Shown here: positions 9,588-19,313 of the stretch, one piece after another | Numbering within the stretch: the first letter of the stretch is position 1 | How the letters are laid out: the number at the start of each line of letters is the position of its first letter | Notes under the pieces: generated by a model | What the model saw: only the letters and a program-made list of their open reading frames with translations | The model's database searches: none | Told to the model about the DNA's origin: nothing | Program-made: the position numbers and the translations under genes | NCBI GenBank assembly: GCA_964006375.1 | Contig: OZ023267.1 | Coordinates: 26,348,739-26,412,738, forward strand | DNA: 64,000 nucleotides | Source of the DNA: Tillus elongatus | Taxonomy: Eukaryota > Arthropoda > Insecta > Coleoptera > Cleridae | Direction of reading: 5' to 3'

Positions 9588-9692
9588 GTCGGAAGCAACA
9601 TCTCAACTAACGCCTACAACCGCTACATACTTGGTGGACTTTGGTGGAACACAGACTGAAAACAACTTGATATCTGGTACATATGTCTGTAA
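9409..9692 (+). pseudogene. Protease N-terminal fragment, left arm
   Basis: An open frame reads through ENKKTKELIAYYNSQL, HLGYRNTDMPNVP, HLGGRNTGPLDVSEAT, TATYLVDFGGTQ and ends YVCKD. It is the same frame that leads into the cysteine protease domain in the central copy (13,323-13,886). Here it is cut at about 9,692, where the sequence jumps to the reversed polymerase segment, so the catalytic part is missing. There is no clear ATG near the start; the first Met is internal. It is a truncated gene created by the A|B' junction. Confidence 0.7.
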
Positions 9693-9725
9693 AGATAAGA
9701 TATTTAATTGACATGTATTAAAGGC

Positions 9726-10091
9726 TTATCGGTTTTTCACCTGAGTCATTGTCATTCTAAATGTATCAGAACGAAAACCGGATCCTTTGCTCTGGTATAT
9801 CTTGCTCAGTAGGTGCCAGACGTCTTCGAAAACAACATTCTTTGCTTTACGAAATGGGAGATGGGCAGCCCCCTTGTCGAAACCTTCCGAGTTAAAGGTA
9901 AACCCCACTCTGTCTTCGGGATCGACATCATGGACTATATGACTCACAATATCTTTAATACGATCTTTGACCCACTTCTCTGGATCGTTGATATCGTCAG
10001 GTATATCTTGTAGTCTAAAGCATACGCTTCGTCTATCAAGTTTAAACTTCTTATTGGAGGTCACTGTATCTTCAAGTATTTGGAATGCCAT
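9726..10091 (-). pseudogene. Polinton DNA polymerase B, N-terminal domain (left copy)
   Basis: 121 codons start at an ATG in good context (AAACAATGG). The C-terminal two-thirds, with DPEDRVGFTF, HLPFRKAKNV, FEDVWHLLSKIYQSK and FRMTMTQVK, fits the short domain at the start of Polinton protein-primed type B polymerases (pattern: P-x-D-R-V ... LPF ... V-x-x-x-I ... QSN). The 3'-5' exonuclease, TPR and polymerase motifs that should follow are absent because the frame ends at the palindrome junction. The right-arm copy at 15,261-15,647 is nearly identical (for example Ile/Val after PDD, and SGF/PGF). The clean frame may be recent copying or selection. The product cannot polymerise DNA. Confidence 0.7.
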
Positions 10092-10189
10092 TGTTTCATG
10101 CTACACAACTGACTGTGTTGGTTAAAGGACCGAAGTTTACCCTCGTGTTTATTAAAGACTAAAGTTTAGCAAGTACTATTTGTTTTTCA

Positions 10190-10680
10190 CCTTCACTGCT
10201 GGCTACCGACTGAACCTTAGCTCCTCGTCTTAATATTCGACAAACAACACAGACAACACAACTTATTGTTTTCACCTTCACTGTTGGTTAACGACTGAAC
10301 CTTAGTGGACGCTTCTGAGTCAAACAAGAAGAAAACAATTTAAAACACATCTACGATGACCATGAGGCAGCCGACATGGACTTTGAACAATTTTTAAAAA
10401 TAGATGCGGCCAGGTTAGTTGATCAACCATCCAGGTCAGTCTTCACCTTTACTGTTGGCTACCGACTGAACCTTAGCGGAAGCTCCTCGTCTTAATATTC
10501 GACAAACAACACAGACAACACAACTTATTGTTTTCACCTTCACTGTTGGCTACCGACTGAACCTTAGTGGACGCTCCTCGTCTTAATATTCGACAAACAA
10601 CACAGACAACACAACTTATTGTTTTCACCTTCACCGTTGGTTAACGACTGAACCTTAGTGGACGCTTCACGTCTTAATAT
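10190..10680 (-). repeat. About 91-bp tandem repeats upstream of polB, left arm
   Basis: Degenerate units share GGTTCAGTCG, GCCAACAGTGAAGGTGAAAA and TTGTCGAATATTAAGACGAG when read on the minus strand, the sense strand of the polymerase fragment. Mirror units on the right begin at 14,699, 14,790, 14,881, 15,051 and 15,137. Each unit contains TCAGTC or a variant, the arthropod initiator-like motif, so repeated core-promoter use is possible but unproven. Confidence 0.8.
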
Positions 10681-10699
10681 TCAACAGACAACAACGACA

Positions 10700-10996
10700 G
10701 CTGTCATACAGCCGTCTGACATGACAGACAGCTGTCATACAGCTGTCATACAGCTGTCATACAGCTGTCTAACACAGCTGTCTAACACAACTGTCTAACA
10801 CAGCTGTCTAACACAGCTGTCTAACACAGCTGTCTAATACAGCTGTCTAACACAGCTGTCTAATACAGCTGTCTAACACAGCTGTTTAACACAGCTGTCT
10901 AACACAGCTGTCTAACACAGCTGTCTAACACAGCTGTCTAATACAGCTGTCTAACACAGCTGTTTAACACAGCTGTCTAACACAGCTGTCTAATAG
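10700..10996 (+). repeat. 13-bp CAGCTG satellite, left arm
   Basis: An array of CTGTCTAACACAG units (13 bp) with variants, each containing the palindrome ACAGCTGT. It begins with looser CAGCTGTCATA units. The left array is longer than its mirror (14,436-14,660), so unit number changed after palindrome formation. CAGCTG is an E-box, but function is unknown. Confidence 0.9.
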
Positions 10997-11395
10997 GGCA
11001 GACATATGTCTGACACATGTCTAGCAGATGTGTAACAGTCACTCTTTTGCGGAACATAAGCTGAATGTTTTTAAGTCAAACAAGAAGAAAACAATTTAAA
11101 ACACATCTACGATGACCATGAGGCAGCCTACATGGACTTTGAATAATTTTTAAAAATAGATGCGGCCAGGTTAGTTGATTAACCTGTCTAATAGGGCAGA
11201 CATATGTCTAACACATGTCTAGCAAATGTGTAACAGTCACTCTTTTGCGGAACACAAGCTGAATGTTTTTAAGTCAAACAAGAAGAAAACAATTTAAAAC
11301 ACATCTACGATGACCATGAGGCAGCCTACATGGACTTTGAACAATTTTTAAAAATAGATGCGGCCAGGTTAGGTGATTAACCATCCAGGTCAGTT
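10997..11395 (+). repeat. About 187-bp direct repeats, left arm
   Basis: Two full units (from about 11,035 and 11,225) and a partial earlier one (about 10,315-10,440) share ACTCTTTTGCGGAACA, ACATCTACGATGACCATGAG and AAAATAGATGCGGCCAGGTT. One frame reads HIYDDHEAADMDFEQFLK and continues KIDAARLVD, open for about 35 codons with no ATG. This may be a remnant of another element gene, which I cannot identify. Mirrored at 14,030-14,430. Confidence 0.75.
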
Positions 11396-11405
11396 ACAGC
11401 TGACG

Positions 11406-11414
11406 CTATAAATA
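11406..11414 (+). promoter_or_regulatory. TATA-like box, left arm
   Basis: CTATAAATA is followed about 20 bases later by GCGAGTGACGTCACA, a TGACGTCA site like those in the termini. It points toward the protease C-terminal fragment but is antisense to it. Its mirror lies at 14,017-14,025. This could be a genuine promoter for antisense transcription or simply chance. Confidence 0.3.
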
Positions 11415-11544
11415 AAAACGATGCTGGAAGCGAGTGACGTCACAAGAAACGGTGGTGCATGTGCCCAGGTTATACCGGGTTAGCTCCATGACAAGGTGGT
11501 GGACCAGTCGGGTCAGCTAAGAGTCGGGTGGTGGAATGGTCGGG

Positions 11545-11751
11545 TCAGTCTAAACATAAATGACCACAATTATAAGTATTATATTTCTGATACACATCAT
11601 GATTGTACATTAGAGTAGAGTCTTTAAGGTAACGCTGCAGCTCAACTGGTGGCTTCAAGTTTCCATATGAGTCAAAGTACACGGCTGTGTCACCACGTTT
11701 CTTAACTGCAACCCAATGACTGCCAGGTTCCTTGTTTGTTTGCAAATTCAT
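11545..11751 (-). pseudogene. Adenain-like cysteine protease fragment, left arm
   Basis: The minus strand encodes GSHWVAVKK (catalytic His), VYFDSYGN (acidic partner) and NCGHLCLD (catalytic Cys). This is the order and spacing of the adenovirus/Polinton protease family, which acts in virion protein maturation. The stop falls right after CGHLCLD, so the end of the domain is lost. The N-terminal part is not attached; about 130 bases upstream the sequence leaves the gene at 11,880. It is a fragment, with its mirror inside 13,323-13,886. Confidence 0.75.
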
Positions 11752-11771
11752 GATAAGTGATTCATTCTTGC

Positions 11772-11822
11772 GTGGCCCATTGGTTGGTTGGTTGGGTGGT
11801 TGGTTAGTTGGTTGGTTGCACT
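11772..11822. repeat. GGTT-type short tandem repeat
   Basis: GGTT/GGTTG repeats read on the other strand as Asn-Gln-Pro-Thr, the linker ahead of the protease domain. Mirrored near 13,612-13,655. Confidence 0.8.
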
Positions 11823-11880
11823 TTTCATAGAAATGATTGGATATCCAACAGGCTAAATTTAGAATGAAATCTTTACAGAC

Positions 11881-13320
11881 AAAAACTTTAAACCCTTATC
11901 GCGGAAGATCCGTGAGATGTACGATAGAACCAACACATGCACGGTGTTAAGGAGGCCAAATCAAATTGGAATATACAATAAAATGGCCACTTCCGGTCTA
12001 AACTTTAAATCGTTATAACTTTTCAACGGAAAGTGATAGAAAGGAACCGACTTCAAAAATGTATGTTTCGTAACAAGGTCTACAAGAAACTGAGATAAAA
12101 AACTTCAAACCCTTATCTCGGAAGATCGGCGAGATGTACGATAGAACCAACACATGCACGGTGTTCAGCAAGTCAAACTCTATTAACATATCCAATAAAA
12201 ATGTTACTTCCGGTAGACACTTCCGGTATAGCTATTCTTAGAGCTACATACATGTGTGACACCTCAAAATAATCGTCTTGTTGAACAGAAGAAAGAAATA
12301 TAGTTTTTAAGGAAATCAAAACAAGTTGTGTTAACATCTAAAAACAACACACTCTCTCTTAGACTTAATGAAGTTACTTTCAGAGAAATTTTCAAGCTTA
12401 CCATGAGGACCAGTATTCAATGGCGTATTTAAATGTTGACTACATCAAGTGATGCGTGCTACAGACAAATTTTAGTACACCCTCTTAGACTTATTGAAGT
12501 TGACGGCACAGGCAGCTGTCAAGCGTCATCTAAAAACAACACACTCTCTCTTAGACTTAATGAAGTTACTTTCAGAGAAATTTTCAAGCTTACCATGAGG
12601 ACCAGTATTCAATGGCGTATTTAAATGTTGACTACATCAAGTGATGCGTGCTACAGACAAATTTTAGTACACCCTCTTAGACTTATTGAAGTTGACGGCA
12701 CAGGCAGCTGTCAAGCGTACCTAACAAACCAAAGTAAATATGTCTTGAAGAACAGTCTTGAATTGCCCTAAACCAACACATCTCTATCATTTCAGAGTAA
12801 CCAGTTAAACTAAGTATCTTGAAGTGTAGCTTTTATGTTTATGAGATATAAAATAAGAAAACCAAAGAGTTAATTGTCTATTACAACAACAAGTAGAAGG
12901 GGTTGACTTGGTACCTACAGCTGTTACATACTTGGTAAAAAATGGGGTGCCACTAGCATTTCAGAGTAATTTTAATCATGCAACACTCTAACTGTCTTGA
13001 GATGTAGCTTTATGTGTTAATGGGTGGAAATAACAAAACTAAAGAGTTGATTGTCTATTACAACTGTCAGCTAAAGAAGCATTTAGGTAGCCGGAATACC
13101 GATATCCTAAATATTTCAAGAGTAATCTTAGTCATACAACACTCTTAACTAACTGTCTTGAGATGTGACTTTATGTGTCATTGGTTGGAAAATAAGAAAA
13201 CTAAAGAGTTGATTGTCTATTACAACTGTCAGCTGAAGGAACATGTTGGGTTATCGGAATACCGATAACGCCAAATGTTCCAACCGAAGGAGCCCACTTA
13301 GAGTCATCTCCAGGGGCTCG
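11881..13320 (+). repeat. Central third copy of the arm sequence
   Basis: This block repeats the left arm from about 7,500 to 8,755 in the same orientation, with the AT-rich part missing. It contains an internal tandem duplication of about 193 bp (from about 12,334 and 12,527) that the left arm lacks. The right arm has the same duplication (17,530-17,745). It also shares with the right arm a 14-base deletion at CAGAGTAACCAGTT (12,792), a six-A run at 12,936, and substitutions near 13,168 and 13,272. It therefore copies the right arm, or the reverse, more recently than the left. Confidence 0.88.
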
Positions 13321-13322
13321 GG

Positions 13323-13886
13323 TTGATTGCCTATTACAACAGTCAGCTAAAGGAACATTTGGGTTATCGGAATACCGATATGCCAAATGTTCCAACCGAA
13401 GGAGCCCACTTAGAGTCACATCTAGGGGGCCGGAATACCGGCCCCCTAGATGTGTCGGAAGCAACATCTCAACTAACGCCTACAACCGCTACATACTTGG
13501 TGGACTTTGGTGGAACACAGACTGAAAACAACTTGATATCTGGTACATATGTCTGTAAAGATTTCATTCTAAATTTAGCCTGTTGGATATCCAATCATTT
13601 CTATGAAAAGTGCAACCAACCAACTAACCAACCACCCAACCAACCAACCAATGGGCCACGCAAGAATGAATCACTTATCATGAATTTGCAAACAAACAAG
13701 GAACCTGGCAGTCATTGGGTTGCAGTTAAGAAACGTGGTGACACAGCCGTGTACTTTGACTCATATGGAAACTTGAAGCCACCAGTTGAGCTGCAGCGTT
13801 ATCTCAAAGACTCTACTCTAATGTACAATCATGATGTGTATCAGAAATATAATACTTATAATTGTGGTCATTTATGTTTAGACTGA
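13323..13886 (+). pseudogene. Polinton cysteine protease, most complete copy
   Basis: One open frame of about 187 codons runs from IAYYNSQL and the two hairpin-encoded peptides HLGYRNTD and HLGGRNTG, through YLVDFGGTQ, a Cys-containing stretch YVCKDFILNLACWISNHF and an NQPT-rich linker, to the protease domain. That domain carries GSHWVAV (His, about residue 131), FDSYG (Asp) and NCGHLC (Cys). The frame stops after CGHLCLD. No ATG opens it: at 13,320 the sequence is joined abruptly to a partial hairpin copy, so the true N-terminus is lost. Polinton proteases normally process capsid proteins; no capsid gene is present here. All three catalytic residues are retained. Confidence 0.72.
13418..13453. 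repeat. 36-bp perfect hairpin, central copy
   Basis: A 16-bp stem ACATCTAGGGGGCCGG closes an AATA loop. It is preceded at about 13,352-13,393 by the GGAACATTTGG hairpin. Identical to 9,552-9,587. Confidence 0.9.
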
Positions 13887-14016
13887 CCCGACCATTCCAC
13901 TACCCGACTCTTAGCTGACCCGACTGGTCCACCACCTTGTCATGGAGCTAACCCGGTATAACCTGGGCACATGCACCACCGTTTCTTGTGACGTCACTCG
14001 CTTCCAGCATCGTTTT

Positions 14017-14025
14017 TATTTATAG
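14017..14025 (-). promoter_or_regulatory. TATA-like box, right arm
   Basis: This is the mirror of the left-arm TATAAATA, with TGACGTCA about 25 bases downstream on the minus strand (13,989-13,996). It faces the 3' end of the protease frame. Confidence 0.3.
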
Positions 14026-14029
14026 CGTC

Positions 14030-14430
14030 AGCTGTAACTGACCTGGATGGTTAATCACCTAACCTGGCCGCATCTATTTTTAAAAATTGTTCAAAGTCCA
14101 TGTAGGCTGCCTCATGGTCATCGTAGATGTGTTTTAAATTGTTTTCTTCTTGTTTGACTTAAAAACATTCAGCTTGTGTTCCGCAAAAGAGTGACTGTTA
14201 CACATTTGCTAGACATGTGTTAGACATATGTCTGCCCTATTAGACAGGTTAATCAACTAACCTGGCCGCATCTATTTTTAAAAATTATTCAAAGTCCATG
14301 TAGGCTGCCTCATGGTCATCGTAGATGTGTTTTAAATTGTTTTCTTCTTGTTTGACTTAAAAGCATTCAGCTTATGTTCCGCAAAAGAGTGACTGTTACA
14401 CATCTGCTAGACATGTGTCAGACATATGTC
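14030..14430 (-). repeat. About 187-bp direct repeats, right arm
   Basis: Reverse-complement counterpart of 10,997-11,395, again with two units holding AACCTGGCCGCATCTATTTT and CTCATGGTCATCGTAGATGT. Confidence 0.75.
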
Positions 14431-14435
14431 TGCCC

Positions 14436-14660
14436 TATTAGACAGCTGTGTTAGACAGCTGTGTTAAACAGCTGTGTTAGACAGCTGTATTAGACAGCTG
14501 TGTTAGACAGCTGTGTTAGACAGCTGTGTTAGACAGCTGTGTTAAACAGCTGTGTTAGACAGCTGTATTAGACAGCTGTGTTAGACAGCTGTATGACAGC
14601 TGTATGACAGCTGTATGACAGCTGTCTGTCATGTCAGACGGCTGTATGACAGCTGTCGTT
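14436..14660 (-). repeat. 13-bp CAGCTG satellite, right arm
   Basis: CAGCTGTGTTAGA units (13 bp) grade into CAGCTGTATGA units. It is shorter than the left array, showing independent expansion or contraction of a perfectly mirrored locus. Confidence 0.9.
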
Positions 14661-14679
14661 GTTGTCTGTTGAATATTAA

Positions 14680-15165
14680 GACGTGAAGCGTCCACTAAGG
14701 TTCAGTCGTTAACCAACGGTGAAGGTGAAAACAATAAGTTGTGTTGTCTGTGTTGTTTGTCGAATATTAAGACGAGGAGCGTCCACTAAGGTTCAGTCGG
14801 TAGCCAACAGTGAAGGTGAAAACAATAAGTTGTGTTGTCTGTGTTGTTTGTCGAATATTAAGACGAGGAGCTTCCGCTAAGGTTCAGTCGGTAGCCAACA
14901 GTAAAGGTGAAGACTGACCTGGATGGTTGATCAACTAACCTGGCCGCATCTATTTTTAAAAATTGTTCAAAGTCCATGTCGGCTGCCTCATGGTCATCGT
15001 AGATGTGTTTTAAATTGTTTTCTTCTTGTTTGACTCAGAAGCGTCCACTAAGGTTCAGTCGTTAACCAACAGTGAAGGTGAAAACAATAAGTTGTGTTGT
15101 CTGTGTTGTTTGTCGAATATTAAGACGAGGAGCTAAGGTTCAGTCGGTAGCCAACAGTGAATGTG
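14680..15165 (+). repeat. About 91-bp tandem repeats upstream of polB, right arm
   Basis: GGTTCAGTCG starts at 14,699, 14,790, 14,881, 15,051 and 15,137. A partial insertion of the 187-bp family (about 14,915-15,035) interrupts the array. The repeats lead directly to the polymerase fragment ATG at 15,261. Confidence 0.82.
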
Positions 15166-15235
15166 AAAACAATTAGTACCTGCTAAACTTTAGTCTTTAA
15201 TAAACACGAGGCTAAACTTCGGTCCTTTAACCAAC

Positions 15236-15246
15236 ACAGTCAGTTG
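15236..15246 (+). promoter_or_regulatory. Initiator-like site before polB fragment
   Basis: ACAGTCAGTTG sits 15-25 bases before the polymerase ATG and contains TCAGTT, which matches the arthropod initiator consensus. No TATA box is evident at the proper distance. Weak evidence. Confidence 0.2.
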
Positions 15247-15260
15247 TGTAGCACGAAACA

Positions 15261-15647
15261 ATGGCATTCCAAATACTTGAAGATACAGTGACCTCCAATA
15301 AGAAGTTTAAACTTGATAGACGAAGCGTATGCTTTAGACTACAAGATATACCTGACGATGTCAACGATCCAGAGAAGTGGGTCAAAGATCGTATTAAAGA
15401 TATTGTGAGTCATATAGTCCATGATGTCGATCCCGAAGACAGAGTGGGGTTTACCTTTAGCTCGGAGGGGTTCGACAAGGGGGCTGCCCATCTCCCATTT
15501 CGTAAAGCAAAGAATGTTGTTTTCGAAGACGTCTGGCACCTACTGAGTAAGATATACCAGAGTAAAGGACCTGGTTTTCGTTCTGATACATTTAGAATGA
15601 CGATGACTCAAGTGAAAACCGCTAAGCCTTTAATACATGTCAATTAA
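15261..15647 (+). pseudogene. Polinton DNA polymerase B, N-terminal domain (right copy)
   Basis: 128 codons from an ATG (AAACAATGG) cover the same N-terminal domain as the left copy: DPEDRVGFTF, HLPFRKAKNV, VWHLLSKIYQSK and FRMTMTQVK, then KTAKPLIHVN and a stop just past the junction to reversed A-segment DNA. In complete Polintons the polymerase exceeds 1,000 residues and is primed by a terminal protein; here over 85% is missing. The left copy reads NR then a stop after QVK, so the two copies differ in their last codons. A truncated protein could still be made, and any role would be speculative. Confidence 0.72.
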
Positions 15648-15649
15648 AT

Positions 15650-16116
15650 ATCTTATCTTTACAGACATATGTACCAGATATCAAGTTGTTTTCAGTCTGT
15701 GTTCCACCAAAGTCCACCAAGTATGTAGCGGTTGTAGGCGTTAGTTGAGATGTTGCTTCCGACACATCTAGGGGGCCGGTATTCCGGCCCCCTAGATGTG
15801 ACTCTAAGTGGGCTCCTTCGGTTGGAACATTTGGCATATCGGTATTCCGATAACCCAAATGTTCCTTCTGTGTTCCACCAAAGTCCACCAAGTATGTAGC
15901 GGTTGTAGGCGTTAGTTGAGATGTTGCTTCCGACACATCTAGGGGGCCGGTATTCCGGCCCCCTAGATGTGACTCTAAGTGGGCTCCTTCGGTTGGAACA
16001 TTTGGCATATCGGTATTCCGATAACCCAAATGTTCCTTTAGCTGACTGTTGTAATAGGCAATCAACTCTTTAGTTTTCTTATTTTCCAACCAATGACACA
16101 TAAAGCCACATCTCAA
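15650..16116 (-). pseudogene. Protease N-terminal fragment with 57-codon duplication, right arm
   Basis: This minus-strand frame is the mirror of 9,409-9,692, but a 57-codon (171-bp) block from KEHLGYRNTD to YLVDFGGTQ occurs twice in frame, duplicating two hairpins. The left arm and the centre have one copy, so this happened in the right arm after the palindrome formed. Hairpins with the perfect 16-bp stem are at 15,764-15,799 and 15,935-15,970. The frame is cut before the catalytic domain. Confidence 0.75.
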
Positions 16117-16159
16117 GACAGTTAGTTAAGAGTGTTGTATGACTAAGATTACTCTTGAA

Positions 16160-17010
16160 ATATTTAGAATATCGGTATTCCGGCTACCTAAATGCTTCTT
16201 TAGCTGACAGTTGTAATAGACAATCAACTCTTTAGTTTTCTTATTTTTCATATATCACACTTTTTAATTTTATTTTACACTATCGAAAATTAAATTATGT
16301 CATCCTACGGAAATAACACCCAGATTACATTCCAAGGTCACAAACACCAACTGACAGATCTCATTTTACTGTAAAGACAGACAATTTTCAAATTAGTTAA
16401 CTTGCTGTAGTGTACACTTGAGTAAATATATTATATTTTTATATTTTACCACTGTTTTTATTATTAATAACACCTTGTCCATACCTGACTCCCAGCAAAA
16501 TAATTCAATCTATTTGCATTTAAACACCGTTATAATTATGTCCAGGGTTGACTTAAATGTCCAGAGGTAGACTTGACTGTCCATAGTAGACTACAAAATT
16601 TACATGTATTTACGCAGAAATAAAAATTGTTGCATTTTTCATAAAAATGATTGGTTATCCAACAAGCCAAATTTAATACCAAATATACTAAAGTCCAACA
16701 AGTATTTAGCGGTTGTTGGTGTTAATTGAAATGTTGCTTCCGACACTTCTAGGGCATCGGTATTCCGAGCCCCTGGAGATGACTCTAAGTGGGCTCCTTC
16801 GGTTGGAACATTTGGCGTTATCGGTATTCCGATAACCCAACATGTTCCTTCAGCTGACAGTTGTAATAGACAATCAACTCTTTAGTTTTCTTATTTTCCA
16901 ACCAATGACACATAAAGTCACATCTCAAGACAGTTAGTTAAGAGTGTTGTATGACTAAGATTACTCTTGAAATATTTAGGATATCGGTATTCCGGCTACC
17001 TAAATGCTTC
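16160..17010 (-). repeat. Right-arm hairpin clusters and AT-rich insert
   Basis: Mirror of 8,515-9,361. CGGTATTCCG-centred hairpins (reverse complement of CGGAATACCG) lie near 16,165-16,200, 16,750-16,775, 16,808-16,850 and 16,975-17,010, with the AT-rich non-coding insert at 16,240-16,730 between them. Confidence 0.8.
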
Positions 17011-17529
17011 TTTAGCTGACAGTTGTAATAGACAATCAACTCTTTAGTTTTGTTATTTCCACCCATTAACACATAAAGCTACATCTCAAGACAGTTAGAG
17101 TGTTGCATGATTAAAATTACTCTGAAATGCTAGTGGCACCCCATTTTTTACCAAGTATGTAACAGCTGTAGGTACCAAGTCAACCCCTTCTACTTGTTGT
17201 TGTAATAGACAATTAACTCTTTGGTTTTCTTATTTTATATCTCATAAACATAAAAGCTACACTTCAAGATACTTAGTTTAACTGGTTACTCTGAAATGAT
17301 AGAGATGTGTTGGTTTAGGGCAATTCAAGACTGTTCTTCAAGACATATTTACTTTGGTTTGTTAGGTACGCTTGACAGCTGCCTGTGCCGTCAACTTCAA
17401 TAAGTCTAAGAGGGTGTACTAAAATTTGTCTGTAGCACGCATCACTTGATGTAGTCAACATTTAAATACGCCATTGAATACTGGTCCTCATGGTAAGCTT
17501 GAAAATTTCTCTGAAAGTAACTTCATTAA

Positions 17530-17745
17530 GTCTAAGAGAGAGTGTGTTGTTTTTAGATGACGCTTGACAGCTGCCTGTGCCGTCAACTTCAATAAGTCTA
17601 AGAGGGTGTACTAAAATTTGTCTGTAGCACGCATCACTTGATGTAGTCAACATTTAAATACGCCATTGAATACTGGTCCTCATGGTAAGCTTGAAAATTT
17701 CTCTGAAAGTAACTTCATTAAGTCTAAGAGAGAGTGTGTTGTTTT
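17530..17745 (-). repeat. Tandem duplication shared with the centre
   Basis: Second copy of a block of about 193 bp containing AAGTCTAAGAGAGAGTGTG and ACGCCATTGAATACTGGTCC. The first copy lies at about 17,365-17,560. The same duplication is in the centre (12,334-12,720) but not in the left arm (7,955-8,140). Confidence 0.88.
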
Positions 17746-17899
17746 TAGATGTTAACACAACTTGTTTTGATTTCCTTAAAAACTATATTTCTTTCTTCTG
17801 TTCAACAAGACGATTATTTTGAGGTGTCACACATGTATGTAGCTCTAAGAATAGCTATACCGGAAGTGTCTACCGGAAGTAACATTTTTATTGGATATG

Positions 17900-18830
17900 T
17901 TAATAGAGTTTGACTTGCTGAACACCGTGCATGTGTTGGTTCTATCGTACATCTCGCCGATCTTCCGAGATAAGGGTTTGAAGTTTTTTATCTCAGTTTC
18001 TTGTAGACCTTGTTACGAAACATACATTTTTGAAGTCGGTTCCTTTCTATCACTTTCCGTTGAAAAGTTATAACGATTTAAAGTTTAGACCGGAAGTGGC
18101 CATTTTATTGTATATTCCAATTTGATTTGGCCTCCTTAACACCGTGCATGTGTTGGTTCTATCGTACATCTCACGGATCTTCCGCGATAAGGGTTTAAAG
18201 TTTTTTATCTCAGTTTCTTGTAGAGCTTGTTATGAAACGATATATTTTTGAAGTCGGTTCATTTCTATCACTTGTCGTTGAAAAGATACAAGGATTTAAA
18301 GTTTAGACCGGAAGTGGCCATTTTATTGTATATACCAATTTGATTTGGCCTCCTTAACACCGTGCATGTGTTGGTTCTCTCGTACATCTCACGGATCTTC
18401 CGCGATAAGGGTTTAAAGTTTTTTATCTCAGTTTCTTGTAGAGCTTGTTATGAAACGATATATTTTTGAAGTCGGTTCATTTCTATCACTTGTCGTTGAA
18501 AAGATATAACGATTTAAAGTTTAGACCGGAAGTGGCCATTTTATTGTATATTCCACTTTGATTTGGCCTCCTTAACACAGTGCATGTGTTGGTTCTCTCG
18601 TACATCTCACGGATCTTCCGCGATAAGGGTTTAAAGTTTTTTATCTCATTTTCTTGTAGACCTTGTTACGAAACATACATTTTTGAAGTCAGTTCCTTTC
18701 TATCACTTGTCCTTCAAAAGATATAACGATTTAAAAGTTTAGACCGGAAGTGGCCATTTTATTGTCTATTCCAATTTGATTTGGCCTCCTTAACACCGTG
18801 CATGTATTGGTTCCATCGTACATCTCACGG
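17900..18830 (-). repeat. 218-bp tandem repeats, right arm
   Basis: Reverse-complement counterpart of 6,871-7,800, with the same number of units and the divergent unit again innermost. The 60-codon frames inside are by-products. Confidence 0.92.
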
Positions 18831-19313
18831 TTGAACCTGTTGTCTATTTTGTTTCTGAACTTCCTTCTTTTGTTTTGCCAGCGACCTCTGTGTGTTATTT
18901 TTAGAACCTACCCATATAACAATTGTGACGTTCTAGTCTGTCTAATATTAAACATATTAATTATTATGTCTTATGTCTACACTCTCATTTGTCGGCTCTA
19001 AAGGTTGGGGTGACGTAACTTTAAATAATGGAGTCTTCAACCATCTTCATCAGCGCACCATCTTTAAGAACGAAAGCCGCCATTTTATAATGTCAGGGAT
19101 GTCAGCTTAATGTATCACAGGTTAGACCGCCATCTTTCATCCCGCCATTTTCCGCCATTTTGGTTCCTCCGTTTTGGTTCCGCCTCTAATATTAATTATT
19201 ATTTTGTAAATCATCCATTTGTCTAATAATAAACTTTAATTATGTTACATGTATGGTTTGTTTGTAATTAAAAGTCGTATATATATATACCAACCTAAAA
19301 CAATAAATTAACA

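Noticed and set aside
9409..9711. A start codon for the protease near 9,406 or 13,323
   Set aside because: The apparent starts are TTG codons beside duplication seams; the first ATGs are internal, so the real start is missing.
10700..10996. CRISPR-like array
   Set aside because: Units are contiguous 13-mers with no variable spacers; it is a satellite in eukaryotic DNA.
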